NCBI RefSeq assembly: GCF_023073335.1
Contig: NZ_JADPJG010000019.1
Span: 124,001-188,000, forward strand
Source: Bradyrhizobium sp. 21
Lineage (GTDB): Bacteria; Pseudomonadota; Alphaproteobacteria; Rhizobiales; Xanthobacteraceae
Direction of reading: 5' to 3'
Length of the DNA stretch: 64,000 nucleotides
The notes below the pieces were generated by a model, which had not been told where the DNA came from, made no database searches, and saw only the letters and a program-made list of their open reading frames with translations. Numbering within the stretch: position 1 is the first letter of the stretch; each line of letters begins with the position of its first letter. Shown here piece by piece: positions 10,210-19,493 of this stretch. Made by a program: the position numbers and the translations under genes.

Positions 10210-10590
10210 TCAGGCGGACGCCTCGTCTTTCTGAGACCTTAGATCGCGGGCGATGCTCTCGACCTGCGTATCGCGTTCCACCCCGTCGATCTCGGCGTCT
10301 CGCGGCAGTTCGATGTCGAATTTTGCTGCAATCACGCCCAGCGCCCTGAGGATGCTGTCGGCCTCGCGTTCGGCAAGCAGATTGATCTGCAGGTCGAGGT
10401 GATTTCGTCGTTCGGACTGCTGATCCATCGCGTTTTGGCGGATGAGCGCGAACGAGGTCAGCAGCACCGCTTCGAGGGCGAGGAAGGCCGACAGGAGAGG
10501 GAATGGATAGGGATCGAATGGAGCCGGACGGTACAAATTCCACAAAGCCCAGAGCACGACGAGCACCAATTGCGAGATGACGAAGTCCAC
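10210..10590 (-). CDS. DUF1003 membrane protein (5' end uncertain, probable frameshift)
   Basis: The protein shows the DUF1003 pattern: a hydrophobic hairpin around FDPYPFPLLSAFLALE, then IRQNAMDQQSERR and DLQINLLAEREA. Used from the GTG at 10590 it has 126 residues and lacks the family's N-terminus. In the same frame upstream (10591-10730) the sequence is still protein-like (RNIETIIKLEEEDERR, then HRASYKVGWFVG), but no ATG, GTG or TTG occurs before the stop of the preceding gene at 10735-10737. An ATG at 10738 overlapping that stop lies one frame off. A one-base indel between 10700 and 10738 would restore a gene of about 176 residues. Function of DUF1003 is unknown; it forms an operon with the iron permease. 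Confidence 0.7.
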   Translation of the reverse strand: MDFVISQLVLVVLWALWNLYRPAPFDPYPFPLLSAFLALEAVLLTSFALIRQNAMDQQSERRNHLDLQINLLAEREADSILRALGVIAAKFDIELPRDAEIDGVERDTQVESIARDLRSQKDEASA

Positions 10591-10734
10591 GGTGCCGACG
10601 AACCATCCGACCTTGTACGACGCTCTGTGGATCGACGATAGCCGGCGCTCATCCTCTTCCTCCAGCTTGATGATGGTCTCGATATTCCTGGACCGCTTGT
10701 TGCCTGTGGGCGTGGCTATGGTAGCCGTCGGCTT

Positions 10735-11220
10735 TCATTCGGTGACGAGGTCGGCGGCGCGTTTGGCTTTCTTGCCGGCTTTTTTCACCGTCTCGTCCCC
10801 GACCTTCTCGGCTTGGGCGCGAAGCTCACACTTGGTGCGGATCTCGTCGATCTCGTCGTCGGTCAAATGCTCGATCCCGACGAATGAATTGTGTGCTGCG
10901 CTCACACGGATCAGTTCGTCGAGTTTCACCTGGATGGCGGCGCCGTCACGATTCTGGGAATTCTGAATCAGGAAGACCATCAGGAACGTCACGATCGTGG
11001 TGCCAGTGTTGATCACCAGCTGCCATGTGTCGGAATAGTGGAAGATGGGACCGGTGATTGCCCAGATCAGGACGATGCCGGCTGCGATCATGAACGTGAG
11101 CGCGCGCCCGGCAGCTTGAGACGTTCTGCTGGCGATCTCGCCGAAGAGCTGGGCCGCCCTGCTGTGCGGGTCCTCCGCGTTGCCCTTCGCCGGGCGAGCT
11201 TTCGGATCGGTCTGTCGCAT
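10735..11220 (-). CDS. Low-affinity iron permease family protein
   Basis: A 161-residue inner-membrane protein of the Iron_permease (FET4-like) family. Two transmembrane segments (about residues 38-58 and 67-88) are followed by the family signature FLIQNSQNRDGAAIQVKLDE and an acidic stretch ending in a Lys/Ala-rich tail. I chose ATG 11220 because the frame upstream of it has no family similarity. Despite the family name, bacterial members are not proven iron carriers. The gene lies just upstream of the DUF1003 gene (ATGA contact at 10735-10738) and downstream of a possible sigma-EcfG promoter. Confidence 0.8.
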   Translation of the reverse strand: MRQTDPKARPAKGNAEDPHSRAAQLFGEIASRTSQAAGRALTFMIAAGIVLIWAITGPIFHYSDTWQLVINTGTTIVTFLMVFLIQNSQNRDGAAIQVKLDELIRVSAAHNSFVGIEHLTDDEIDEIRTKCELRAQAEKVGDETVKKAGKKAKRAADLVTE

Positions 11221-11249
11221 GAGAACCCCGCGCCTGTTCAGAGGCTTAA

Positions 11250-11278
11250 TGAACTCCAATGGAACTCGGAAGTTCCAT
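11250..11278 (-). promoter_or_regulatory. Possible sigma-EcfG (general stress) promoter
   Basis: On the minus strand GGAAC (11276-11272) is followed after 16 bases by AGTT (11255-11252), close to the EcfG consensus GGAAC-N16/17-CGTT, 30 to 50 bases upstream of the iron permease start. The region also forms an inverted repeat ATGGAACT / AGTTCCAT (11259-11266, 11271-11278), which may be incidental. The -10 box differs from consensus in one base. Confidence 0.4.
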
Positions 11279-11314
11279 CGAGGACCGCGGAGGGGGGGCC
11301 CGGGCGAATGGACT

Positions 11315-12676
11315 TTAGCCCGCGCTGAGCCGTACGCCTGCGCGCAAGAACTTCTGCGGATCGACCGCTTCGCCGTCGATACGGGTTTCGTAATGCAGAT
11401 GCGGGCCGGTGGAACGGCCGGTCGACCCGACAAGCCCGACGACCTGGCCGATCTTCACGAGTTCGCCGACCTTGACATTGATCTCGGAGAGATGGCCGTA
11501 GCGGGTCGCAAGGCCATTGCCGTGGTCGATCTCGATCATGCGGCCGTAGCCGCCGGACCAGCCGGCCGAGACCACCTTGCCGTTGGCGGTGACGCGAACG
11601 GGATCGCCGGTGGCGGCGCGGAAGTCCAGCCCTGTGTGCATCGCGGGCCGGCCGAGGAAGGGATCGCTGCGCACCCCGAAGCCGGAGGTGAACTCGACCT
11701 CGCCGATGACGGGCTTGCGATAGGGCACGAGTGCGAGCGTGCGGTTGAGACGGTCCATCTCGGCGCGCGTGGTGTTGATGCGTGAGAGCTGCTTCTCGAA
11801 CACGCCGGCATTGGCCGTCAGCTTGACCGGGACGAAAGGCCCGCCCATCGCGGTGCGCGGCACGGCGGCCTCGAGATTGGCGAGGTTCAGGCCGAGGTCG
11901 CTGACGACGCCGCGCATCCGGCGCATGCGCGAATCCATGCCTTCCTCGACGGCGCTGAGCGCCGCCATCTGGCGACGCTCGACCTGGTCAAGCGAGGTCG
12001 TGAGCCGAACGACGACGTTGTCGAACCCCTGGTTCTTGGCGAATTGATTGGTCGGCGGTGCCACGACCGTCGGCGCGCGCGACTCCAGCCGCGCTTCGCG
12101 ATCCGGTGGCGCCACGAAGATCACGGTGTCGCTGATCGGCGAGGGCTTCGGCGTGCCCTGCGTCGTCGTCTGGCTGGCGTCGCCACGCTGCGGGGTGGAA
12201 CGGGGAATCGATCCGGTGACATCAGGCATGGCTCCGAGCGCCGTGGCCCGGGACTCCAGCGCCGTCTGGCGCTTCATGATCTGGTCGAGCTTCTGGTCGA
12301 ACTGCTCCTGGTCGAGCAGCTGCCGGCTGGTGGTTCGATCGACCTTGGCACGCAGCTCGGCGATGCGGTCCTCATAGGCATATTGCATCTCAGCCTGCCG
12401 GGCGATCAGCCGGGTGAGGACGTCGTCACGAAAGGCGAAATAGGTGGCGGTTGCGGCCGACCAGAGCCCGAGCAACACGACGGTGCCGACCACGATCCAG
12501 AACACCACAGGCCCCAGGCGAACCTGCTTGCCGTGATGCACGATGGTGTAGGCGTCGTCGGTGTCCGGAAGCGGAATCGCGGTTGCCACCGCGGCAGGAC
12601 GGCGATGAAAAGCCCGTCCGTGGTCGTGAGCGTGATGTTGGGGGTACTGCGAGTATTGGGCAGAACTTTTCGACAT
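11315..12676 (-). CDS. M23 family metallopeptidase (murein DD-endopeptidase type)
   Basis: A 453-residue membrane-anchored protein. A His-rich cytoplasmic start (HHAHDHGRAFHRR) leads to one transmembrane segment (about residues 56-82), a coiled-coil region (about 95-140, and another about 210-290), and a C-terminal Peptidase_M23 domain. The zinc site is seen as HTGLDF and HLHYET, with GNGLATRYGHLS in between. This build is that of envelope LytM factors that cut or regulate cutting of peptidoglycan crosslinks. The ATG at 12676 is preceded by GGGAG with 5-nt spacing; a GTG six bases upstream overlaps that site and is less likely. The gene ends 95 bases before the iron permease start. Confidence 0.87.
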   Translation of the reverse strand: MSKSSAQYSQYPQHHAHDHGRAFHRRPAAVATAIPLPDTDDAYTIVHHGKQVRLGPVVFWIVVGTVVLLGLWSAATATYFAFRDDVLTRLIARQAEMQYAYEDRIAELRAKVDRTTSRQLLDQEQFDQKLDQIMKRQTALESRATALGAMPDVTGSIPRSTPQRGDASQTTTQGTPKPSPISDTVIFVAPPDREARLESRAPTVVAPPTNQFAKNQGFDNVVVRLTTSLDQVERRQMAALSAVEEGMDSRMRRMRGVVSDLGLNLANLEAAVPRTAMGGPFVPVKLTANAGVFEKQLSRINTTRAEMDRLNRTLALVPYRKPVIGEVEFTSGFGVRSDPFLGRPAMHTGLDFRAATGDPVRVTANGKVVSAGWSGGYGRMIEIDHGNGLATRYGHLSEINVKVGELVKIGQVVGLVGSTGRSTGPHLHYETRIDGEAVDPQKFLRAGVRLSAG

Positions 12677-12786
12677 CGGCACTCCCGCGCCGGTCGGATG
12701 AGTCCGTACGGCCTAATTGCCGCAGCAATCTGGGCCGGTCATGGTTAATTTTCCGGAAACGGAACCGCTCAAATTTAAAGAATTGG

Positions 12787-13479
12787 TTAAAGGCTTCTTG
12801 CCGCTTCCAGCACCTCGTCGGCGTGGCCGTCGACCCGGACGTTGCGCCAGACCTTGGCGACCTTGCCGTCGGCGCCAAGCAGTATCGTGGTGCGAAGAAT
12901 CCCCAGGAAGGTCTTGCCATACATGGATTTTTCGCCCCAGGCGCCATACGCCTCCAGCATCTCGTGTTTTTCGTCCGAGATGAGGGGGACGCCGAGTCCG
13001 TGCTTGTCGCGGAACTTGTCCTGGGCCTTTAACGGATCAGCGGAGATGCCGAGCACGGCGGTGCCGGCCGCGGCGAAGGCGCCGGCCAGCCGCGTGAAGT
13101 CGATGGCCTCCCTGGTGCAGCCCGGCGTGTCGGCGCGCGGATAGAAGAACATGACGAGCTTCTGGCCGGCATAATCCGACAGTGCGACGACACCGCCGCC
13201 GTCGCGGGGCAGGCGGAAGGCGGGAGCCTTCCGGCCCTCGGCCAAGGCGGCCTTCGCCGCCGTTGCGGGCGCGGCGGCCGATTTGGAAGAATTTAACTGT
13301 TTCGATGCGGCCCCGTGCGATGCTGTCTTTGCTATGGTCCCGGTCGATTTGCTCGCCGGTGTCCGCTGTGTCTTCGCGGACTTTGTTTGAGTCGCAGCCC
13401 GCGTTTTCAGGGGCGTCTTTTTAGCGGTCGGCCTGCCGGAGGGCGTTTTGGACGATTTCTTTCGGGATTTCTTGGACAT
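12787..13479 (-). CDS. bcp: Thiol peroxidase, Bcp/PrxQ family, with Lys-rich N-terminal tail
   Basis: A 230-residue peroxiredoxin that reduces peroxides. The first 75 or so residues are a low-complexity Lys/Ala/Thr/Ser tail; the thioredoxin-fold domain follows, with the peroxidatic cysteine in RADTPGCTREA. The second cysteine that many Bcp enzymes have five residues later is replaced by isoleucine, and no other cysteine is present in the domain, so this is a 1-Cys form needing an external thiol. ATG 13479 has AGGAAGG upstream. The gene points away from the AsmA-like gene and towards the M23 gene. Lys-rich tails like this are seen on several Bradyrhizobium proteins and may bind nucleic acid or membranes; that is inference. 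Confidence 0.88.
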   Translation of the reverse strand: MSKKSRKKSSKTPSGRPTAKKTPLKTRAATQTKSAKTQRTPASKSTGTIAKTASHGAASKQLNSSKSAAAPATAAKAALAEGRKAPAFRLPRDGGGVVALSDYAGQKLVMFFYPRADTPGCTREAIDFTRLAGAFAAAGTAVLGISADPLKAQDKFRDKHGLGVPLISDEKHEMLEAYGAWGEKSMYGKTFLGILRTTILLGADGKVAKVWRNVRVDGHADEVLEAARSL

Positions 13480-13647
13480 ACGCCTTCCTTTCGTCGCTTT
13501 CGGCGGGTCAACCAAAGCGGTATTACAGCCTTCGTCCGGTGTGCCGGAATCGTGCCCTCGTGTGGGCGAGTCTGACGACGCCGGAGTATGGTTACAAGAA
13601 ATTCCACGCACCACCCCACTGCTCGTTGAACGCGCTCCCGGGGCGAA

Positions 13648-16600
13648 ATGACGAACAGCAGGAATATTCGAGGTATGGCGGCAGTGCCGGCGCAGGGGGC
13701 TTCGCTTCCGGTCGACGGCTGCGGTCCCGGCGGCGCTCAGTCCCACGACGGGCGCCTGTATCGAGAGGCAATGGCAAGGAATACGTCGCCCCAGGATGGC
13801 AATCGGGATGTGGATCGGCGCGGTGGCCAACCAGAGCCGCAGCAATGGGACGACCCCGATTGGGATCCGGATCAGGAAGCGGCGGCGGGCCATCGGGCGC
13901 GCCGACTGTTGTCGCGTTCCAATTCGGGCTTCCATCGCTTCGGTGAGGGGTTTGGGTCGTTGCGCCGCGCCCTGGGCGGTGGCCGCTGGCTGAAACGCGT
14001 GGCCGTGGTCGTCGGTGCCTTGGTCGTCATCTTCGTCGGCTGCTTCGGCGCGCTGTGGTGGCGGCTCGGCGCCGGTCCCATCAATCTCGACATCGCGACG
14101 CCGTGGCTGGCCGCCGCGATCGAGGACAATATCGGCCACGGCAACACGGTTGAGGTCGGCGGCACCCAGATCGAGCGGGCCGGGCGGATCCGGATCGCCG
14201 TGCGCATCCGTGACATCATTGTGCGCGACCACGATCACGCCATCGTCGCCACCGCGCCCAAGGCCGAGGTGAAATTGTCGGGTGCGGGCCTGCTGATGGG
14301 GCATCTGCGCGCGGAAAGCCTCAACCTCGTCGATGCCGAGCTCGCGATCCGGATCGCGCCTGACGGCACCGTCACCGTGTCGGCCGGCGACACCGCAAAG
14401 CCGCTCGCGACCGGGGTCGCCTCCAAGAAGGATGCGGGCCTGCCGCCGACATTCCCGCGCAACGGTGTCCCGCCGCCGCCATTCGCCACGGGGCCTGCGG
14501 GTCAAGACCCCTCCCAAGGAGCTTCCCAGGCCGCATCGCAAGCCATCCCCCAGGCAGCGGCCCCGACTGGCATTCTTCAGGGCCTCGACTGGCTCGACAG
14601 TCTGAGCTTGACCGGCCTCGACGGCCAGAACCTGAACGAAATCGGTCTGAAGAACGGCAATCTGATCGTCGACGATCAGCAGCGCGGCAGCAAATGGACG
14701 TTTGAGAACATCACGCTCAGCCTGCGCCGGCCGAGCAATGGAGGCGTCGCGCTCAGCCTCGGCGAGGAGGGCGCGCGTCCGTGGTCGCTGCGGGCCACGA
14801 TTGGCCCGGCAGCGAACGGCGTGCGCTCGGTCGACATTCGCGCCGACAAGGTCTCGACCGCCAACATCCTGCTGGCGCTGCGGGTGAAGGACCTCACCTA
14901 CACCGCCGACCTGCCGCTGACCGGCGAGCTCAAGGGCGAGCTCGGCCGCGACGGCGTGCCGACCTTCTTCCGCGGCAAGATGGCGATCGGTGCGGGCAAC
15001 ATCATCGACACCGACACCCCCGACTATCCGATGGCGATCGACTCGGCCGAGATCAACATCGAATGGGATTCGAACAGGCGCGTGCTGGTCGCGCCCTTCA
15101 AGATCCTCTCGGGCGCCAACCGCGTCACGCTGCTCGCCCATCTCGAGCCGCCGAACGGCAACAGCAACGATTGGCAGCTCGGCTTCAGCGGCGGCTCGAT
15201 CCTGCTGGGCGGCATCGACAATGAGCCGCCGCTCGTCTTCAACCGTATCGCGATCGGCTTCCGCTTCGACACCGACCACAAGCGGCTGCTGTTGACGCAG
15301 GCCGATATCTCCAACGGCGAAATCGGCGTCGCCGGCACCGGCGCCATCGACTATTCGGGCGAGCCGCGGCTGACGCTGGGCTTCGCGGGAACGCCGATGT
15401 CGGCTTCGGCGCTGAAGCGGATGTGGCCGACGCTTGTTGTTCCCGAATTGCGCGAATGGGTGATCGAGCGGATCGAGCGCGGGACGCTCCAGCGCATCGA
15501 GATCGGCGTCAACTCGCCGACGAAGAACCTTCCGCGCAAAGGCCCGCCTATTCCTGACGACGGCCTGTCGGTCAACATCGTGGCGACCGGCGTCGCGGTT
15601 CGTCCCGTCGACGGGATGCCGGTGGTGCACGATGCCGATTTGAAGGCGCGCGTGACCGGACGCACGGCGACCGTGAACATCGGGCAGGGCATTGCCGATA
15701 CGCCCGCGGGCCGCAAGGTCACGATCTCCGATTTCACCTTCGAGGTGCCGGACATGGCGCCGAAACCCTCGCCGTCGCGAAGCAGATTCCGCGCTGACGG
15801 ACCGGTGGCGGCGGCGGCAGAACTCCTGTCCAATGATCGTCTGAGCGACCTGTCGGCGACCTTCGTCGATCCCAACACCAGCAAGGGGACGTTCTCGGCG
15901 AACATCCAGCTCGGCCTGCCGGTCAAGGGCGCGCTGACCAAGGCCGACACCAACTACAGCGTCAGCGCCGACCTCAACGGCTTTGCCGCCGACAAGCTGG
16001 TGATGAACCAGAAGCTGGAGGCCAACACCCTCAAGATCGTTGCCAACAACCAGGGCTATCAGGTCAAGGGCGACGTCAAGATCAACGGGCAGGCGGCCTC
16101 GCTCGACTATCGCAAGCCGACCGAGGGCGATGCGGACGTCAAATTGCAGACCACGCTGGACGATGCGAGCCGCGCGCGCCTCGGATTCGACCTGAGCCCC
16201 GCCGTCAGTGGCTCCTTGCCGATCAAGCTGTCGGGCAAGATCGCCGGCGGTCCCGACCAGACGACAAAGCTCGGCATCGAGGCCGACCTGACCTCGGTCA
16301 AGCTCGACAATATCCTGCCGGGCTGGGTCAAGCTGCCGGGCAAATCGGGCAAGGCCAGCTTCAAGGTGGTTCCGACGGCGCAATCGACGCGCCTGGAGGA
16401 CATCGTCATCGAGGGCGGCGGCGCCTTGATCAAGGGCTCGGTCGAGGTCGACCCGAACGGTGACCTCGTGAATGCGAACTTCCCGACCTATTCGCCGTCC
16501 GATGGCGACAAGACGTCGTTGAAGGTGGAGCGTGGCCAGGACGGCGTGGTGCGCGGCACCATGCGCGGCGACGTGTTCGACGGCCGCGGCTTCCTGAAGT

Positions 16601-17505
16601 CGGCGATCTCAGGCAATTCCAAGGAGGATGCCAAGAGCAAGCTGAAGAACGTCGATTTCGACATCGACGTGAAGCTCGGTGCGATCGCCGGCTTCAACGG
16701 CGAGGCGATGCGCAGCGTCGATGCCAAGATGTCGAAGCGCAGCGGCGCCATCAAGGCCTTCACGCTGAGCGGCAAGATTGGCCGCGACACGCCCGTGGCA
16801 GCCGACCTGCGCGGCGGCCGCGCGCAGGGCGCGCGCGAGGTGATCTATCTTCAGACCAACGACGCCGGCGCACTGCTGCGCTTCGCCGACACCACCAACA
16901 AGGTCTTCGGCGGCCAGATGGTGGTGGCGATGGAGCCGCCGACGTCCGAGCCGACGACCAGGGAAGGTCTGATCAATGTGCGCGACTTCACCGTGAAGGG
17001 AATGGATCAACTCGATCGCGTCGCGGCGGGCGGCCCCAACGGCGCGCAGAGCGGCGTCGCCTTCACGGCGTTGCGCGCGGAATTCACCCGGCAGAACGGT
17101 GCGCTCACGATCCGCGACGGCGTGGTGAAGGGGCCGATGATCGGCGCCACCATCGAGGGCTCGATCGATTATCCCGGCAACCAGGTGTGCATGAGCGGCA
17201 CCTTCGTGCCGATGTACGGGGTGAACAATATCTTCGGCCAGATTCCGTTGTTCGGCATCTTCCTCGGCGGCGGCAACAATGAGGGATTGATCGGCGTCAC
17301 CTACGAGGTCGTCGGCACGCCCGTAGCGCCAGTGATGCGCGTCAATCCGATCTCGGCGATGGCGCCAGGCCTGTTCCGCAAGATCTTCGAGTTCAACACC
17401 GGCAAGCAGAACTCGCCGTTCGAGGAATTCCCCGCGCAGTCGAACGACGGTTCGACCGGATCGACGCGGCAGCTCTCGAACGGTTGCAGCCTCGCACGGC
17501 GATAG
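13648..17505 (+). CDS. AsmA/YhdP-like giant envelope protein (DUF3971)
   Basis: A protein of 1285 residues with one transmembrane helix near residues 112-138 after a basic, low-complexity cytoplasmic start, and a very long periplasmic part rich in repeated beta-strand patterns. A DUF3971-type region lies in the centre and an AsmA-like C-terminal region (CMSGTFVPMYGVNNIFGQIP) near the end. Proteins of this class (YhdP, TamB, AsmA) form long grooves thought to carry phospholipid between inner and outer membranes. Start 13648 has GGGG upstream; ATG 13771, 41 residues later, after GAGAGG, is an alternative. It is divergent from the bcp gene with 168 bases between. Confidence 0.82.
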   Translation: MTNSRNIRGMAAVPAQGASLPVDGCGPGGAQSHDGRLYREAMARNTSPQDGNRDVDRRGGQPEPQQWDDPDWDPDQEAAAGHRARRLLSRSNSGFHRFGEGFGSLRRALGGGRWLKRVAVVVGALVVIFVGCFGALWWRLGAGPINLDIATPWLAAAIEDNIGHGNTVEVGGTQIERAGRIRIAVRIRDIIVRDHDHAIVATAPKAEVKLSGAGLLMGHLRAESLNLVDAELAIRIAPDGTVTVSAGDTAKPLATGVASKKDAGLPPTFPRNGVPPPPFATGPAGQDPSQGASQAASQAIPQAAAPTGILQGLDWLDSLSLTGLDGQNLNEIGLKNGNLIVDDQQRGSKWTFENITLSLRRPSNGGVALSLGEEGARPWSLRATIGPAANGVRSVDIRADKVSTANILLALRVKDLTYTADLPLTGELKGELGRDGVPTFFRGKMAIGAGNIIDTDTPDYPMAIDSAEINIEWDSNRRVLVAPFKILSGANRVTLLAHLEPPNGNSNDWQLGFSGGSILLGGIDNEPPLVFNRIAIGFRFDTDHKRLLLTQADISNGEIGVAGTGAIDYSGEPRLTLGFAGTPMSASALKRMWPTLVVPELREWVIERIERGTLQRIEIGVNSPTKNLPRKGPPIPDDGLSVNIVATGVAVRPVDGMPVVHDADLKARVTGRTATVNIGQGIADTPAGRKVTISDFTFEVPDMAPKPSPSRSRFRADGPVAAAAELLSNDRLSDLSATFVDPNTSKGTFSANIQLGLPVKGALTKADTNYSVSADLNGFAADKLVMNQKLEANTLKIVANNQGYQVKGDVKINGQAASLDYRKPTEGDADVKLQTTLDDASRARLGFDLSPAVSGSLPIKLSGKIAGGPDQTTKLGIEADLTSVKLDNILPGWVKLPGKSGKASFKVVPTAQSTRLEDIVIEGGGALIKGSVEVDPNGDLVNANFPTYSPSDGDKTSLKVERGQDGVVRGTMRGDVFDGRGFLKSAISGNSKEDAKSKLKNVDFDIDVKLGAIAGFNGEAMRSVDAKMSKRSGAIKAFTLSGKIGRDTPVAADLRGGRAQGAREVIYLQTNDAGALLRFADTTNKVFGGQMVVAMEPPTSEPTTREGLINVRDFTVKGMDQLDRVAAGGPNGAQSGVAFTALRAEFTRQNGALTIRDGVVKGPMIGATIEGSIDYPGNQVCMSGTFVPMYGVNNIFGQIPLFGIFLGGGNNEGLIGVTYEVVGTPVAPVMRVNPISAMAPGLFRKIFEFNTGKQNSPFEEFPAQSNDGSTGSTRQLSNGCSLARR

Positions 17506-17580
17506 CAGCGCGGCTGCTTTTTCCCAGCGTCATGGCCTGAACGGGGCATGATGGATCTCTCGGGGAATTGTCTGCGAAGC

Positions 17581-19275
17581 CTACGCCGCGCGGACTCCGG
17601 CCAGGAACGTCCCGACTTCGCCGGAGAGCTGCTCGGCCTGCTTGGAGAGATTCGAGGCCGCCGCGAGCACCATGCCGGCCGCGTTGCCGGTCTCGTTCGC
17701 CGCCGTGCCGACGCCGCCGATATTGGTGGTGACTTCCTTGGTTGCTTCCGCGGTCTGCGAGACGCTGCGGGCGATCTCGGCGGTGGCCGCACCTTGCTCC
17801 TCGATGGCGGCGCCGATCGAGGTGGCGATCCGGCTGACTTCCTCGATGGTGGCGGTGATGCCGCCGATGGCGTCCACCGCTTCCTTGGTCGCACCCTGGA
17901 TCTGGGCGATCTTGTCACCGATCTCGCGGGTGGCTTCCGCGGTCTGGCTCGCCAGCGATTTCACCTCGGAGGCGACGACGGCGAAGCCGCGGCCGGCTTC
18001 ACCGGCGCGCGCGGCTTCGATGGTGGCGTTGAGCGCGAGCAGATTGGTCTGCGCGGCGATGCTGGAGATCAGCTCGGCGACGTGCTCGATCTGCTGGGCG
18101 CCGTCGGAGAGCGCGCGCACGATGGTGTCGGTGCGCCGCGCGCTGTCCACGGCGCGTCCCGTGACCTCGGCGGATTGCGCGACCTGGCGGCTGATCTCGG
18201 TGATGGAGGAGGAGAGTTCTTCGGCGGCGGCCGCAACCGTCTGGACGCGCTGGCTTGCCTCGGTGGCGGCGGAGCCGACCACGGCGGCGCGGCGGTTGGT
18301 GCCCTCGGCCGTGGACGACATCGACTTGGCGGTGGTCTCGAGCTCGCCGGAGCCGGAGGCCATCAGGCCGACGAGCTGGCCGACGGAGGCATCGAAGCGG
18401 TCGGCGAGCGCGATCAGGGCGTCGCGTTTTTCCTGCTCGCTGCGGGTCTTGGTGGCGACCTGCTCGGCCTCGAGGGTACGCGCCGTCAACGCGGTCTGCC
18501 TGAGCACTTCGAGGGTCTCGGCCATGCGGCCGATCTCGTCGCCGCGACCGGTTTCCTCGACCGGCGTGTCGATGGCGCCTTCGGAAATCTCCTGCATGCG
18601 GGTCTTCTGACGGTCGAGCGCGCCGAGCACGTCGCGGGCGATCAGCCAGGACAGCGTCGCCATCAGCAGCATCAGGCCGACACCGATCGCGGCGAGCTCC
18701 AGCGTCAACGCGCGGACATCGGCGTCGATGTCGTCGACATAGAGGCCATAGCTGATCGTCGCGTCCCAGGGCGCGAACTTGCGGGCGAATACGGTTTTGC
18801 GGACAGGTTCGGTCTGGCCGGGTCGGGGGTAGAGATAGGACGTCACGCCGCCCTGGAGGTTCTGGTTGCCGGCGGTGATGATCGCGTCGGCGATCTTGAT
18901 GCCGTTAGAGTCCACCGCACCGGTGATCTTGCCTTCGAGCTGCTGGTTGGCGCCGTTGACGAGGAGGGAGGTGTCGGCGTTGTAGACGACCGGGTAGCCT
19001 TGGCCGCCGTTGAAGCTCATGCGCCGGCCGCGCATGTGGAACTGGGCCTTGGCGTCGGCCTGAGCGAGCTTGCCGGCGGTGACGTCGTCCTGGACCGACT
19101 GGGCCAGGCTGTAGAGCATGTCGACCGCGGTCTTCATCTGCTGGACCCGGTCTTCCATCATGCGGCTCTTGCTGAGGAAGGCCGATCCCGCGATGATGGC
19201 CGTGACTGTGAGAGCCGCGAGGCAGACCATGCTGGTGAGCTTGGTGCGGATCTTCAGATGGCTCAGCAGCTTCAT
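17581..19275 (-). CDS. Methyl-accepting chemotaxis protein with periplasmic cache domain
   Basis: A 564-residue chemoreceptor. Two transmembrane helices (about residues 13-33 and 186-208) bracket a periplasmic domain of the single-cache type. A HAMP domain (about 210-262) and a long cytoplasmic four-helix signalling domain follow; the hairpin tip is seen in EAGRGFAVVASEVKSLA, the region that contacts CheW and CheA. There is no C-terminal NWETF-type tether for methylation enzymes. ATG 19275 has GAGG five bases before it. It converges with the AsmA-like gene and has no che genes beside it, so it feeds a pathway encoded elsewhere. The ligand is unknown; cache domains often bind small organic acids or amino acids. 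Confidence 0.92.
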   Translation of the reverse strand: MKLLSHLKIRTKLTSMVCLAALTVTAIIAGSAFLSKSRMMEDRVQQMKTAVDMLYSLAQSVQDDVTAGKLAQADAKAQFHMRGRRMSFNGGQGYPVVYNADTSLLVNGANQQLEGKITGAVDSNGIKIADAIITAGNQNLQGGVTSYLYPRPGQTEPVRKTVFARKFAPWDATISYGLYVDDIDADVRALTLELAAIGVGLMLLMATLSWLIARDVLGALDRQKTRMQEISEGAIDTPVEETGRGDEIGRMAETLEVLRQTALTARTLEAEQVATKTRSEQEKRDALIALADRFDASVGQLVGLMASGSGELETTAKSMSSTAEGTNRRAAVVGSAATEASQRVQTVAAAAEELSSSITEISRQVAQSAEVTGRAVDSARRTDTIVRALSDGAQQIEHVAELISSIAAQTNLLALNATIEAARAGEAGRGFAVVASEVKSLASQTAEATREIGDKIAQIQGATKEAVDAIGGITATIEEVSRIATSIGAAIEEQGAATAEIARSVSQTAEATKEVTTNIGGVGTAANETGNAAGMVLAAASNLSKQAEQLSGEVGTFLAGVRAA

Positions 19276-19493
19276 CGCAGCCTCTACGAAATGGTTGTTA
19301 TTGCTCGCATCGGTAGCATGAAGTTCTTACCATTCATGAACATAGCCATGCCTTGGCCCGCTGCGCGACAGCCGCTGCGCAACCTTGTGCGCAAGCCTGC
19401 AGGCAAAACGCCATGCATCGCCGAGCACCCGTATTTTTGCGGAAGGATATCGGTCCCGGACTTTGGTGGCGATCGAGCTTCGCAGGACGGCCA

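Noticed and set aside
13480..16383. Very long minus-strand extension upstream of the bcp start
   Set aside because: It lies opposite the AsmA-like gene and has His/Arg/Asp-rich composition typical of an antisense frame; only the part from 13479 down is a real protein.
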